Under the pieces are notes generated by a model. The model made no database searches. It was not told the DNA's origin and saw only the letters and a list, made by a program, of their open reading frames with translations. Positions 49,930-61,741 of a stretch of DNA of 64,000 nucleotides are shown here, piece after piece. The DNA lies in assembly GCA_027575805.1 (NCBI GenBank), contig JANBPU010000049.1, forward strand, positions 31,050 to 95,049. Direction: 5' to 3'. The stretch comes from Mycoemilia scoparia. Lineage: Eukaryota > Kickxellomycota > Kickxellomycetes > Kickxellales > Kickxellaceae. Each line of letters starts with the position of its first letter. The first letter of the stretch is position 1. The position numbers were made by a program, and so were the translations under genes.

Positions 49930-50816
49930 TAGTGTGGTGAAATGAAAAAGAAATATTAATAATAAAACAAAGGGTGTGGGTCAGTAACATAAAAAAGGTA
50001 TAGTTTAAAGTGAAAGCGTTTAAGCAAGGAGGCCCTCAGGTTGCACGATCGCTTTAGCAAGCCCACGGCCAGAGCAATACACACACACACATATTTACAT
50101 ACATACACAAACAGCGCTGGATTCACCTGCTTGACTATGGACACCTGGTGGTGAGCCGTTTGAATTCAGGCACTTTGGTTTCGCCATTGCTACTGCCACT
50201 TTCATTGCCCTTTGTTCAAACGAACTTTATATATTGCCAGTAGCTTTGCAGATTCTGGATATTGGGGAGAAGCATGCCATGTTTATTCCCATCCAAGGGC
50301 TGGGAATGGATATGCTCAGATGCCTTGCAAGCCGTGTCTTCTAGAACTGGTCCATAGTTTGCAAATAGTGCCGATCTCTATGCATTTGGATTTCTAGCTG
50401 CGCTGACTGGATGGCCATTTGGCCCTGAGCTGAGAAGTAGCTAGAGACTGTTTCATAAGCTGTTGCTTCTGTGAGAACATTTCTAGGTCCTGTTTCTAAG
50501 ACACAAACAATTGGACGTTGTACTAGGCTTGCGAATGGGAGTTCTCAAGCGTCTTTCAAGATGACTACTCTGCACTGACAACCCCCAGTGTGTGACGTGA
50601 TGCAATAGTTGTGTGGCCTTGCCAAGTCCCTTATCCCGCCCGCATATGTCTTTCCATCTCACCTCCCCCAGTAGACAATAAAGCCTCAGAAGCTCGACTA
50701 GATTTGCTCAGCCTTCTCGCTCTTTATTCTGCTTTTAGATACTCTTTTATAGCGATACAAGTATATACCACACCCCCAAAGCATTATCATTTGCGTCCAT
50801 TTTGTTACTCACAAAG
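49930..50816. promoter_or_regulatory. Shared divergent promoter region of SLA1 and ABP1
   Basis: The two actin-patch genes are transcribed away from this interval. On the minus strand TATATAAAG (50225-50233) lies just upstream of two in-frame ATGs (50205 and 50187) of a possible SLA1 first exon ending at a GTGAAT donor (50127). The ABP1 side has a pyrimidine-rich stretch (about 50640-50810). Confidence 0.5.
50225..50233 (-). promoter_or_regulatory. Possible TATA box for SLA1
   Basis: TATATAAAG on the minus strand, 20-38 nt before two in-frame ATGs. If used, transcription would start near 50200 and the first ATG would belong to an upstream exon. Confidence 0.4.
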
Positions 50817-53431
50817 ATGGCTCGACAAATAGATTTCTCTACGAACTCGAGTGAGTTGAACTCCACGCATCAGACTATTTTGTCCGGCGATTCAAGCATT
50901 TCTTGGGCTCTATATGGTTTTACTCGTGGCCTCACTCTTCGTGTCGAGACCAAAGGAAGTAAGTATACGAGTCTTGCATGAGCTCATTCTATGTAGTCTT
51001 TAAATTCCATGTACGTGTATATGTATATGTACTCTAATATTTAACAACAATGATTTTAGATGGACCTCTTGGAGAACTCTTGGAGAAATTTGATGAAAAC
51101 AAGATACAGTATGCCTTTGTCAGAGTAATAGATCCAAATACTGAACTGCCAAAATTCGTGTTCATATCTTGGGTAAGGGCTGCTACCGATCATTATGTGT
51201 CCTAAGAGTTGCTTTTTAGTTATGTATACTCACATTTGCTCATTAAAAATGTAATTTTTGTAGTGCGGAAATGGTGTCCCAGTAATTTACAAAGGTGTAT
51301 TTGGAACCCAGATGAATGATGTTCGTCAGATATTCAATGGATATCATGTCGAAATAACCGCAAGGTCGGATGACGACTTGGATGCGGACACGATAATCCA
51401 ACAAGTTGGAAGGAGTTCTGGGTCCAACTATTCCTACCATGCGAATAAACCAAAGCCAAAAATCCCTGCTCAGGTAAATTCTCTCAATATCATCATATTA
51501 AATAGAGATATTCATTTATGGCTGTACTTTAAAGTGTCGTATCTATCACCAATTTTTAGTCGCGTACAACAAAGCCTGTCCGTCCTACTTACGCCACGAC
51601 TACTACAGCACCTGTCATAACCCCTGCTTACCAACAAAAACCAACATTTACTAGTGCAACCAAGCCCTCATCCTCAGCCGGATCGACTCAGTTGGGCGGT
51701 ACAAAGCCCTTGTTTGGAGGCGGCTCTGCTGGCGGGAAACCAGTCTCCTCCATATTTGGTGGCTACTCAGCAGCAAACCCCAAACCCAAATATTCCAATG
51801 ATCTGGCTAAACCTGTTGTTCCTCAACGTGGATCAGCAAGCCCTTCAGCACGATCCCAAAGCAGCTTTGATGATGAGCCTGTCCACACAAATCCAATTAT
51901 TGAGAAACCTAAATCTGCTGCAGAGGAACGGCGTTTGGAGCTCGAGGCTTTGCGCAACCGATCCTCAGCGAACACTCCTACAGCCTCCCAGCTGAATCCT
52001 TTCGGCCGTACTGTTCCTACATCTGCCGACCCACCAAAATTGTCAAGTCCTTCATTTGAAGCTGCTTCAAAGCTGACACAGGCTGATCAGACAAAGAATG
52101 AGTTGGAGATGCTGAGAAATCGCCACCTTCTAAAGACTGACCTTGGTGCCTCTCAGCATCAAAGTGTAGGAGCTGAGTTATCTGCAGATGAACGGAAATC
52201 GGAGCTTGAGCAATTGCGTCAAACCAGATCAAGGGGCAGCAATAGTTCAATCCCAACAACAAAACCTCCTGGCTTCAGATCCTCCGCTTCACCTCCCCCA
52301 CAACCAGCCAGACAGCAGCAATTCAGTTCAAAGGCATCTGCTTACAAACCCCCTGTTGCTGCTACGCCAGCCCCGCCTCCACCACCACCACCACCAGCTC
52401 ACCCAGCAGTTAACACTGCTCCTCCACCACCTCCACCACCGCCGGTACCCGTAAATGTGGAGACTGCACCTGCTCCCCCGCCACCACCTCCTCCACAAGC
52501 AGCTCTACAAGCAACTAACACTGCTCCACCTCCACCTCCGCCAGTACCCGTAAATGTAGAGCCTGCGCCTGCTCCACCACCACCACCACCACCTCCACAA
52601 GCAGCTCTACAAGCACCACCACTAGCAACACCGGCGCCACCACCACCTCCTCCCCCCCTAGCTCCTCCAATGGTAACAAATACCGCTCCCCCACCACCAC
52701 CACCTCCTCCTCAGCAAGCAGTAAGTAACAATATATATCAACAAACTTACCAATATTATAAATGAATCATTTGTTTAATGTATGATGATTAATTGTGCAT
52801 ATAGGCTCCTCCTCCTCCTCCTCCTCCTCCTCCTCCTTCTGAACCAGTTGTGACAAAGAAAGCACGCGTGCTACATTCTTACTCTGCAGAAGATACTGAT
52901 GAGATGGATTTGATCGAGGATGAGATCATAGACATTATTGAGGAAATCGAAGGGTGGATGATAGGCAAGAGTCTTGACAACACTCGTAGTGGTATGTTCC
53001 CGGGAAATTTCGTCGAGATTGTTTCTGAAAACCAAACTGCTCCTGCAGCTGCAGCAGCAGCACCGCCGCCACCACCATTGCCTCAGCGCAACGGCGGTGG
53101 TGGTGGCGGTGGGATTAAGGAACCCACACCACCTCCTCTCCCGTCGCGTAACTCTGGACCATCTGATCCTCCTCCCCCTCCTTTACCCCAAAGATCTCAG
53201 CCAAACCCACCTCTTCCACCTAGGAATGTGCCACCGCCGCCACCACCTCAACCTAAAGGAAAGCAGGCCAAATCTCTGTACAACTACCAGGCCGGAGACA
53301 CCGACGAAATCAGTTTTGAGGCTGACGAGATAATTTCAGAAATCGAGTTTGCTTCTGATGACTGGTGGGAAGGCACAAACGCACGAGGAGAGCATGGTCT
53401 CTTCCCAGCAAACTTTGTCAAGCTTGCTTAA
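50817..53431 (+). CDS. ABP1: Abp1-like actin-binding protein (ADF-H plus two SH3 domains)
   Basis: Exons are 50817..50958, 51060..51172, 51264..51473, 51560..52720 and 52805..53431, 750 aa. The N-terminal ADF-H domain (residues 1-140; KIQYAFVRV, FVFISWCGNGVPVIYKGVF, FNGYHVEITARSDDDLD) binds F-actin. The middle is Ser/Pro-rich with three similar charged helices (EERRLELEALRNR, KNELEMLRNR, ERKSELEQLRQTR). A long poly-Pro zone with near-repeats of APAPPPPPP...QAALQA can bind profilin or SH3 domains. Two SH3 domains follow (ARVLHSYSAEDTDEMDL and AKSLYNYQAGDTDEISF), with another Pro block between them. Abp1 activates Arp2/3 and recruits kinases at endocytic patches. Yeast Abp1 has one SH3; two occur in some other fungi. 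It is head to head with SLA1. Confidence 0.93.
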
Positions 53432-53868
53432 GTTCTATTACTACAACACCAATCAATATACACACCTACTTTTGTTCAAAAATACTCTATGACTTTTCAT
53501 CATTTACCAACTCCAATAAATCAAAGATTTAAATATATTTAAAAACATGCTGCACAAATGCCCTCAACATTTAGTCAGAATTCATAAGTGCCTAGGCAAA
53601 ATTGGCTCCCAGGAGTAGTTATGTATGAAGTTGCCAATGATTAGGCCAAAATCCGGTGAGGGCCCACTTCTGCCTAACATGCATTCAAATCATTAGTGAA
53701 CTCTTCCCATTTATATTATAATTATCGTTTTTACACAAAGCATTATTGATGAGATAATATGGTCATGTTAGATTTGTAAAACATATGGACACACACACAC
53801 GCACACAGCAAAACAAAGAGCAAAGTTACTGAATAATGGGGATATATATGCTAGAAACAAACGAATAT
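53432..53868. other. Convergent intergenic region with repeat R2
   Basis: The 3' regions of ABP1 and the AGM1 gene. It holds the second copy of the 130-bp repeat and a short (AC)n near 53790. Confidence 0.45.
53574..53707 (+). repeat. Dispersed repeat R2, copy 2
   Basis: Matches 1890-2020 at roughly 83% over the core. It is not open in the frame that is open in the first copy. Confidence 0.6.
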
Positions 53869-55664
53869 TTAGAGGAATTCAGGTGGACGAGTACCTCTGC
53901 CACCAGCCTGGTCGAATACCTGGCCGGCTACCTTGTATGCAAGCTCGTCACAGTCTTGGGTAGAATTGGCCTCAGCGTAAACACGGACAGCGTCTTCAGT
54001 TCCAGAAGGACGTACGAATGAGCGGCTGCCAGGGTACTTGGCGACCAGGTTGTCGATGGTAGACTGAAGTCCGTCAGGAGATGTCAAGGTCTGCTCAGCA
54101 TTGGTGGTCTTGAAGATAGTGCGATCCTTGACAATGACCTTGAGGAGACGGTTGGCCTTGTCAGTGTAGCACTGGTTCCATTGTTCGAGTGACCATCCCT
54201 TGGTTCTGAGGATGACCTCGACGATAAGCATGTCGGACATGGCATCGCCGACAGTTTCATTGGTAAGGTCACGCAAAGCACGGAGACGAGAAAGCGCATC
54301 GTCCTGGGCAGGAGTGTCTGGCTGGGCAGAATTGAATGCATCGCGAGCTTTTGAGTTGAAGAGGATGGTTCCGTGACCATTGGCCTCAAAGTAGACACCA
54401 ATGTCCCACTTCTCTGCCTCATGGTGCAAGTGCTTTACACCGGTCTTGGTGAAAACAACGGGGAGCTGGAGCTTCTTTTGAATATACTCGGTTGAGCTGC
54501 CATTAGCATATGCAGTCTGGATTACACCGACACGAAGGTCTTTGAGTCCAGCATCAGTGATTTGCTCCTTGATGTAGAGAGCAGCCAAGGTGGCAATCTT
54601 GTCGCCGTCCAGGAGGTTGAATTTGCCAGTGCTCTCGCTAACGTAGTAGAACAGGATGCGGTCGGCATCGCCATCAAAAGAGCAGAACCGCTGCTTGGGC
54701 TGGACGTTAACGCCGCTTGGAGACCTCTGATTGGACTTGACATAGTCAGCACCGCATTCGACGTTAAGTTTGTTCTCAACATTAATGGTATCGTTGTGTA
54801 CAACAATGTCAAGAGAATCAGATCCAATAAAACTGGAAAGCTTGAGCACCTGTGGAGCGCCAACACCATTGGCAGCATCGATGTGGATGGGATCTGTTTT
54901 TGCCCGTCCCTCAATAAGCTTGTTAAACGCAGCAGCGAGCTTTTTGTAGTAGCCATCCTCTGTGGGCTCGCCATATGGATTGTCTGTGTTTTTCGAGTTG
55001 ATGCAGCGAACAAAGTAGTGGAGCTGGGGTGTGGTAACAATTCCAAAGTTTAGGGGCTTGGCCTCCAAAGCTGCGAGGCCGCTTTCAAGTGCAGCCTGAA
55101 GAGCGGGGCCAGAAGGGCGAGTATCACGGGCATAAGCCACGGTTGCTGGCAAAGACAGGTCGATGTTTTCCTTTGAGACAATGGTCTCAAGGATCTGGGT
55201 TACGTTGGCGTCGGTTGGAGCGTTGGCCAGGTCTGTGCAGTAGGATTCCCAGGACTGGTCCAGCATCTCGCCCATGGGCTCAACGATCTTGACACCGTTG
55301 TCCTCCTCCTTGTTGTGGGAAGCAGTGATCATCACACCAATGCAGGCGCCCCCATGCTTCTTCGATCTAAGCGCAGCCAGTAGGCCCACGCGGAAGACTG
55401 TTGACTCCAAAAGGCTTCCCCTAATACAAAAAACAGATGGATAGTAGTTGTCAACAAACCGCTGTGTTTGTGTATATATAGCAAGGCTAGGTCTAGAAAA
55501 GCCCAAATTCCAAATGCGTATGTGAAGAGCTAAAGTAAACATGTAAATTCGGCGAGCATTGTTTTGACTTACAAAGTGCGGACACCAGCTGTGCCATAGG
55601 TGAATGCAGCGTCGGGTTTGGGGAATTTGCTAGAGGCTTCGGCGACCTTTTGGAAAGAAGACAT
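53869..55664 (-). CDS. PCM1: Phosphoacetylglucosamine mutase (Pcm1/AGM1)
   Basis: Exons are complement(53869..55420, 55573..55664), 547 aa. It converts GlcNAc-6-phosphate to GlcNAc-1-phosphate, the step before UDP-GlcNAc, which feeds chitin, N-glycans and GPI anchors. Seen: the TYGTAGVRT substrate loop, the active-site phosphoserine in MITASHN (Ser about 65), the metal-binding loop FDGDADRILFYY, the sugar-binding FEANGHGTILF, and the phosphate-binding VRPSGTEDAVRVYAEA near the C-terminus. Length and motif order match yeast Pcm1 (557 aa). The single intron (phase 2) splits the Thr-Leu of the first loop. Confidence 0.96.
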
Positions 55665-56720
55665 TGTGAGAAACAGGAAAGTAAAGAAGAAGAATAATAA
55701 TAATAAGTATGAAGGATGAACAAAGAGGCGAAAGAAGAATGGACGATAGTGCCAATACTAGGTACCAGCGCGTGTGTGTGTGAAAGAGAAGCACAGAGAA
55801 CAGACTAGTGTTGATCTTTATTGAAAGCTTGAAGATGGTTGGCATATTTATATGCCTGTGTTGGCGCTCTGTTTTGGGCGCAGTAGGAGCCCATGCTTAG
55901 AGAAGCTTTCCCCAAGATTCTTTGTAGCTGCCCTCCAGTGCAGCAAGCACACAGCAGAAGCAAACGGTGGTCAGAAACGACCAAAAACTGAGGGTAAATT
56001 ATTACAAGACACCCTCCACACTCTAATCAACCCAATTTCAGACAAAATGCGCAAGGCATTCCTGCAGATTGTGCCACACTAGCAAACGTGCTTTTGTGGG
56101 GAGAGACTGTGTGTCAGACAAAACATAAATAAATGATAAGTGCATAATAGGTTTGTGTCTGTATTACTGCCAACCCAGAATTCTGTTCTGGAAATGGGCT
56201 CATGGGTCTAAAACTACAAAGATGTGGTTGAAGGGGCAGAGAGGGCACTCAGATGCAACGACTACGGATCCGAAGGCCAGGTAGTAGTAACACAGTCCAA
56301 AGGGCTGATCCATGATATGACAGTCAATGTGCATGGCCAAACAATAGCAGGCAGCTATGATAACTGCTCTGTCAGGTGAAAATGAACACGCCCTTAGGCA
56401 AGCGAAGCAGTATTATCACAAACAATGTCAGCTGTTTAGGCCTTAGAGTCCCTCTGTAGCAGCTGCAATATCCTGAAAATGCTAAAACAGCAATCAAATT
56501 GACTTTGGTGGCAGCTCCCAATCCCTTCAATGCTAGCCTAGACCCAGCCGTGTTATCTGCCCGCCTATTAGTTGATCCCCTACACACCCATCGTCACCAA
56601 CCCACTTCTTTCATCCCTTCTTGGCTTTATTACCTTTGTTGATTTATCTCACACCCTGATATTCTTGGTATAGCCTATCCAAATATTTGTATCTATTTGT
56701 ATGCTTGATATCTAAACAAA
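55665..56720. other. Divergent intergenic region, no gene seen
   Basis: A 1.06-kb spacer between AGM1 and DPL1. Frames at 55852-56082 (+) and 56372-56587 (-) have no recognisable domains. A pyrimidine-rich stretch before 56720 fits the DPL1 leader. Confidence 0.45.
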
Positions 56721-59044
56721 ATGCCTCAGGTGCTCAGTAAAGCTGTGGGCTATGTGGACTGGCAGGGCGTTATTAGGTCTGCTATCAACAACCCAAGCCG
56801 CTTTCTTGGCAACGCCGTTATATGCTACTTTGCCGCCTGGTACACGATCAGACTATGTCGCAGCCTTGCCGTCCAGGGCGTTGTGGGTACTGTGAAGTAC
56901 ATATTTCGTGGTGCTTCTGGAGTAAGTGTTAAAAGCCATATCTTTAATTTTTGTCAGTCAAAAATGTCAGCCCCTATGGGCCTCGACAGCCGGGTAACCC
57001 GATGACATTGCTGTACTATATAGTTCCTCGTGCGCCAGATGCGCTTTATGCCCGGTACTGGTGGCATTATAGACAAAGAAGTCCAAAAGACTATCAAGAG
57101 TATTGAAGAGAGTATGAAGGTTCCAATCCCTAACGACGTTCCTCACAATACCATCCCAGATCAAGGCGTTTCTGACCAAGTAATCTTGGAACAGATGGAA
57201 AGGTAGGATCAGAATGCGATAGATACATGCATGTAAACGCACACTTGATACAGATTGCCGTTGTAGAAGTGATCGGAAAGCTAAATGTCATACTGATAAA
57301 TGGCCCACATCACCATTTTGTACATGTGGTTAGACGCCGAAATGCAGGAGAAGTGGACTGGGAGGATGGTATGATTTCTGGTGTTGTTTACCATGGCGGT
57401 AAAGACATGGTAGAGCTCACCAACAAGGCTTACGCCATGTTTAATGTGAGCAACCCATTGCACCCAGAAGTGTTCCCTGGACTCCGCAAGATGGAGGCCG
57501 AAATTGTTCAGATGGTACTGGATCTATACAACGGACCACCTGGTTCATGCGGAACAACAACATCTGGTGGAACTGAAAGCATCATAATGGCTGTTCGCGC
57601 CCATGTTGTGTGGGCTCGCAACCACCGTGGAATCAGATCGCCAAATATGTAAGCCAGTAGCACCATCGAATTTTATACATCTACTAAACTATGAAATTGA
57701 AGTTAGAACATCTATCTAACCACCTTTATATCATGTGGGGACTGTTATCAATCCAGTGTTTTCCCCGTGACCGCTCATGCTGCGTTCGACAAGGCTGCCG
57801 AATACTTCAATATCGAAGCAATTCGTGTACCAGTGGATCCAAAAACCCAGAAAGTAGACATCAATGCTGTTAAACGCTGTGTGAATATGGACACATGTCT
57901 TGTAAGTGCGATAGAGCAATTTCGTTATTTTTATAAATGGGGGTCTTATTGTTCATTCTGTAAGCACAAGAAGAAACTATACGAACTATATTGATGTCTG
58001 ATCTTGTGATTTTCTTTATTTAGATTGTTGGGTCTGCTGTTACATATCCCCATGGCGTAGCAGATGATATAGAAGCGCTTGCTCAAATTGCGAAAAAGTA
58101 CAAGACGGGACTCCATGTTGATTGTTGTCTGGGAAGCTTTGTTATCCCATTCCTTGAAGAGGCAGGATACCCTGCCCCGGCATTTGACTTCAGAGTAGAT
58201 GGAGTCACATCCATCTCCTGTGACACTCACAAGGTAACAACATAAACAACGCCTTAATTATCATTGTCTATGTACTAAAGGCCTGTATAAATAAATGAAG
58301 CTAACAAAGGCTCTGCCACCGAATAAAATGGTATATTGTATAATGATAGTACGGGTTCGCTCCAAAGGGCTCTTCCGTTGTGATGTACAGGAGTGCTGAA
58401 CTACGTCATTGCCAGTACTATACCATTACAGACTGGCCTGGTGGTATCTACGCATCGCCATCTATTGCTGGCTCCAGGTAAATCAAAACCTGTCTCTTAA
58501 AACAGATATACGAGCTAATGTATGTATGTGGGAGCAAGCAAGTACCAACCTTCACAACTATATCACTTTTAATAGGCCTGGATCGCTTATTGCCGGTTGC
58601 TGGGCAGCTCTGATGAAGATGGGTAAGGATGGATACCTAAAGAGCTGCCGTGATATAGTCGGATGCCGCATAAAGATTCAAGAGGTCATTGAAAAGATGC
58701 CTGAGCTTTATGTAATTGGTGACCCATGCACCTCTGTTGTTTCTTTTGGTGCCCACGAGCCACACAACATCTTTAGTATTATGGATGCCATGAAGTCCCG
58801 CGGATGGCACCTATCTCCCCTGCAGTTCCCAGAGTGCGTCCATCTCGCTTGCACACTTCTTACTGTTCCTGTTGCTGATAAGTTTGCCAAAGACATTAGG
58901 GATTCTGTAGACGAAGTAAAGGCCAACCCAGAAAAGTTCGCGAAGGGATCGGCCGCCATTTATGGCACTGCTGTTGCTATTCCAGATCGAACCATTGTGA
59001 GTGATATCTGCAACGGCTTCATCGATTCCCTATATGCTGTGTAA
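56721..59044 (+). CDS. DPL1: Sphingosine-1-phosphate lyase (Dpl1)
   Basis: Exons are 56721..56921, 57024..57202, 57334..57648, 57757..57901, 58024..58233, 58350..58477 and 58576..59044, 548 aa. This PLP enzyme cleaves long-chain base phosphates to a fatty aldehyde and phosphoethanolamine, the exit step of sphingolipid breakdown at the ER. An N-terminal anchor ([15 protein letters not shown]) is followed by the group II decarboxylase-like fold: [70 protein letters not shown], and the PLP Lys in SCDTHKYG (Lys about 350), then [12 protein letters not shown] and the [10 protein letters not shown] segment. Length is close to yeast Dpl1 (589 aa). The PLP Lys is the last codon of exon 5. Confidence 0.95.
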
Positions 59045-59400
59045 TCAGCAAGCATCAACCCAGAAGTCAACATGCTCTAAGTCGCTACAAGAGGGTTCTA
59101 GGATTTTACACAAATACAAATATACACACACATGTATGGATTATAATTTTTGAAGGGTACCTTTTGGTGGCCAACGATTATAGGGGCAATCACAGCCAAA
59201 TGAGTAACCAACCCTTCAAAAATAATCACCCATATTCGGAAATATTACTTTTTAAACATTTTCAAATAATAGAAACCCAAGAATTAGGTTCAAACATAGA
59301 ATAAATAGCTACCATATGAGAAAGGTTGTGGTAATAATCCAAGAAAATAAATGTTAATTTCGGCTTTACTATCAAAGGACTTGATGACAAACAATGCAAT
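59045..59400. other. Convergent intergenic region with an inverted-repeat element
   Basis: The spacer between DPL1 and adenosine kinase 3' ends. It holds the 100-bp element at 59135-59234. Confidence 0.5.
59135..59234. mobile_element. MITE-like element, subfamily B, short copy in reverse orientation
   Basis: 100 bp. Left terminus TATGGATTATAATTTTTGAA then GGG; right terminus CCCTTCAAAAATAATCACCC then ATA. Its inner part (ACCTTTTGGTGGCCAACGAT, then TATAGGGGCAATCACA) is the reverse complement of the inner right half of the copy at 63784, so this copy is inverted and has lost part of the other half. Confidence 0.8.
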
Positions 59401-61217
59401 TTAAGCACTAATGCTCTTAACAGATGGAGTAAGCTTGCCAGTAGGCTCGAAAACTAAGTCTTGCTCGGGGTAAGTAGGTCCAACCTCGCGAATGACCTTG
59501 CCAGCCAGCCAGTTACCGGCCTCGATAGAGTCAACAAAGGAACGACCAAGGACAAACTGACTCAAGAAACCAGCGGAGAAGGCATCACCAGCGCCGTTGG
59601 TGTCAGCGATTTCCTCGCTTGGGATGGGGTTAGTAGGGAAGGTCTGGATATCGTCACTGTTCTGGGTAGCAACGATGGTGGAATCGGCTCCCTGGGTGAT
59701 GATGACAACACGAGGGCGGCTTGTGTCGTGCTTGGGCATATGTGCGATCAAGTGAGCAATCTTCTCAATGTTGTCAGTCTAAAGAATAGTAATGCCAAGA
59801 AATGTTAAAGTCTGTTTTATGAACTCATGCGCAAATGCGAGAGTAAACGCTTACCTCGAAACCAAAGCTCTTGGAGAAGGCCTTTGCCTCACTCTCATTA
59901 CCAAACAATATGTCGACATAGGGGATTGTCTTGCGAACATTCTCGGTATAGAACTCTGGAACGAATGGAGCAGAGAGATTGATGATAAAAGTCTATAAGA
60001 AAGGAAATGCACGTATAATTTAGCACGACTTGAGAGTTTAGATCCCCCATTATATTAACAACGAAAACCACAATATTGCTCATAGTCATACCTTCTTGGC
60101 TTCGAGTGAGTGCTTGGCTACAGTTTCAATGGTTTCTGGGGAGACGGTGAAGAAGTAGCCAGTGACGTAGTAGAACTTGGCGTCCTCTATGATCTTCCAG
60201 TTTTCAGCCTGCTTGACGTGGCTGACATCGTAGGTGTTAGCGGCCAAAAGGTCAGTGCAAAGAGAGCTATAGAAACCAAGAGGACAAGAGTGTATTGGAA
60301 TCCGGCATTCGTTGAAATGTTCATAGCTGCATTAGCAAAGTATAACAGTTTGGTATGCTTACCGCTTGTGGCCGGTGACGCAAACAGCACAAACACCAGT
60401 CTTGACATCGGGGGTTTCCATATACTGGACTCTCAAACCATCGCGAGTGGCAGCATCCTTGAGGCGCTGGGCGTTCTCATCCTTACCAACAGCACCAAAG
60501 AAGATGGTAGAATTGGATGGCAAAAGACGCTGGGCACCACGTAGTGTGTTTTGTCCCGCACCTCCGACAAGGAAATCAGGATTATAACTGTTGATCAGGT
60601 CATCGTAGCTAATGCATAAACGAACCAAAGCTAGTTAATATATATAATAGTACCCGCATTGTAAAATGTATGTATTTGCGTGTTTGTATGCATGAATGTG
60701 GGAGTATGATGGTATCATAGTGTGAGTGGGTGTGATTAGGATCGACACCCCAACATTTTTCACAACTGTTAGGATTTGAATACTCACATTCCTTTGTGCT
60801 TTTCCTCAGCAAGAATCTGGCTGTCAGCATCGAGTCCGTACCTATAATAATTAGCCATTCACAAAACAGAGCGATGTTTAGTCCCCAATCACAATATTCT
60901 GGTATCATGTTATGTGAAAATTCTGGTGGTAATGGTAGTAGCTTTGCAAAGGCATGTCAAGAAATATATGGGCGGTTATTTTCGAAGGACCAAGAGCATA
61001 CTTTAAATGCCAATGTGCTAATCAATGATAATATAGGCTGGCCAATATACACGATGAAACTGGCCTAATAGTAAAAATTAGCCCCTCAAAAATAATGATC
61101 CGTATATACATACTTTTCCAAGAGAGCTTCAGTACCAGTAGCGGAAATGTCGAGAAGGGGATTGCAAAAACCAACTAGGGCTCCTTGGAGGCTCTTTCTG
61201 TCGGTAGTGGGAGGCAT
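59401..61217 (-). CDS. ADO1: Adenosine kinase (Ado1)
   Basis: Exons are complement(59401..59778, 59855..59992, 60092..60266, 60363..60608, 60788..60841, 61114..61217), 364 aa. It phosphorylates adenosine to AMP, recycling the adenosine left by the methyl cycle. PfkB/ribokinase marks: the N-terminal VGFCNPLLDIS, the substrate-site VGGAGQNTLRGAQRLL (usual NxxR.. of this family), FFGAVGKDENAQRL, TGYFFTVSPETI, INLSAPF and GNESEAKAF, and the anion-hole/catalytic DTNGAGDAFSAGFL (Asp about 304). Intron 1 (60842-61113, 272 nt) carries a short inverted-repeat element beginning seven bases after the donor. All acceptors are TAG. Confidence 0.95.
60965..61106. mobile_element. MITE-like element, subfamily A, copy 3, inside ADO1 intron 1
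   Basis: 142 bp. Left terminus TATATGGGCGGTTATTTTCG then AAGGA; right terminus CCCCTCAAAAATAATGATCC then GTATA. It shares CTGGCCAATATACACGATGA and AACTGGCCTAATAGTAAAAA with copies 8815 and 45161. It lies wholly within the intron. Confidence 0.85.
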
Positions 61218-61741
61218 TGTGTTGAATATCTAGAAAGTTGTTGTTTATAGATCTATATAGTTGAAAAGGTGCCAGAAATGATTTTTCAGAATGAACTCTA
61301 AAGTATTTAAAGCAGCCATACAATGTAATATCATCATTTGCAGACAGACACAGGATATATAAACGTACCAAAATATTCTTTCAAAAGTGCAAATATGCAA
61401 AAAAAATGGAAAGTCAAAAAGAAAGGTGAATATACTACATGATCTCTCTCGTTCTTGACTATAAACGTCCATAAACCTCCACACCTCCAAACTTCGATGA
61501 TTAAGCATTTTATTACTCCTATGGAGGTAGCTGTATGCCACATACACTAATCCACACCTCCAAACTTCAATCTAAACTGAGTGATCATGATGCCATAATT
61601 ATATCTGTTTGATCAAATCACTTCATTTTTCATCAATTTCTTTTATTTGGGGCCAAAAATCCAAACTATCCTGCTGAATTGCCAGCCTATTTAACTTATA
61701 TTTTTATTTTTCATTAACACTCTTAAAAACATAAATTGGGT
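61218..61741. other. Divergent intergenic region, no gene seen
   Basis: The promoter spacer of ADO1 and NOP8. It holds a 23-bp direct repeat (core CCACACCTCCAAACTTC) at 61478 and 61551. Confidence 0.5.
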
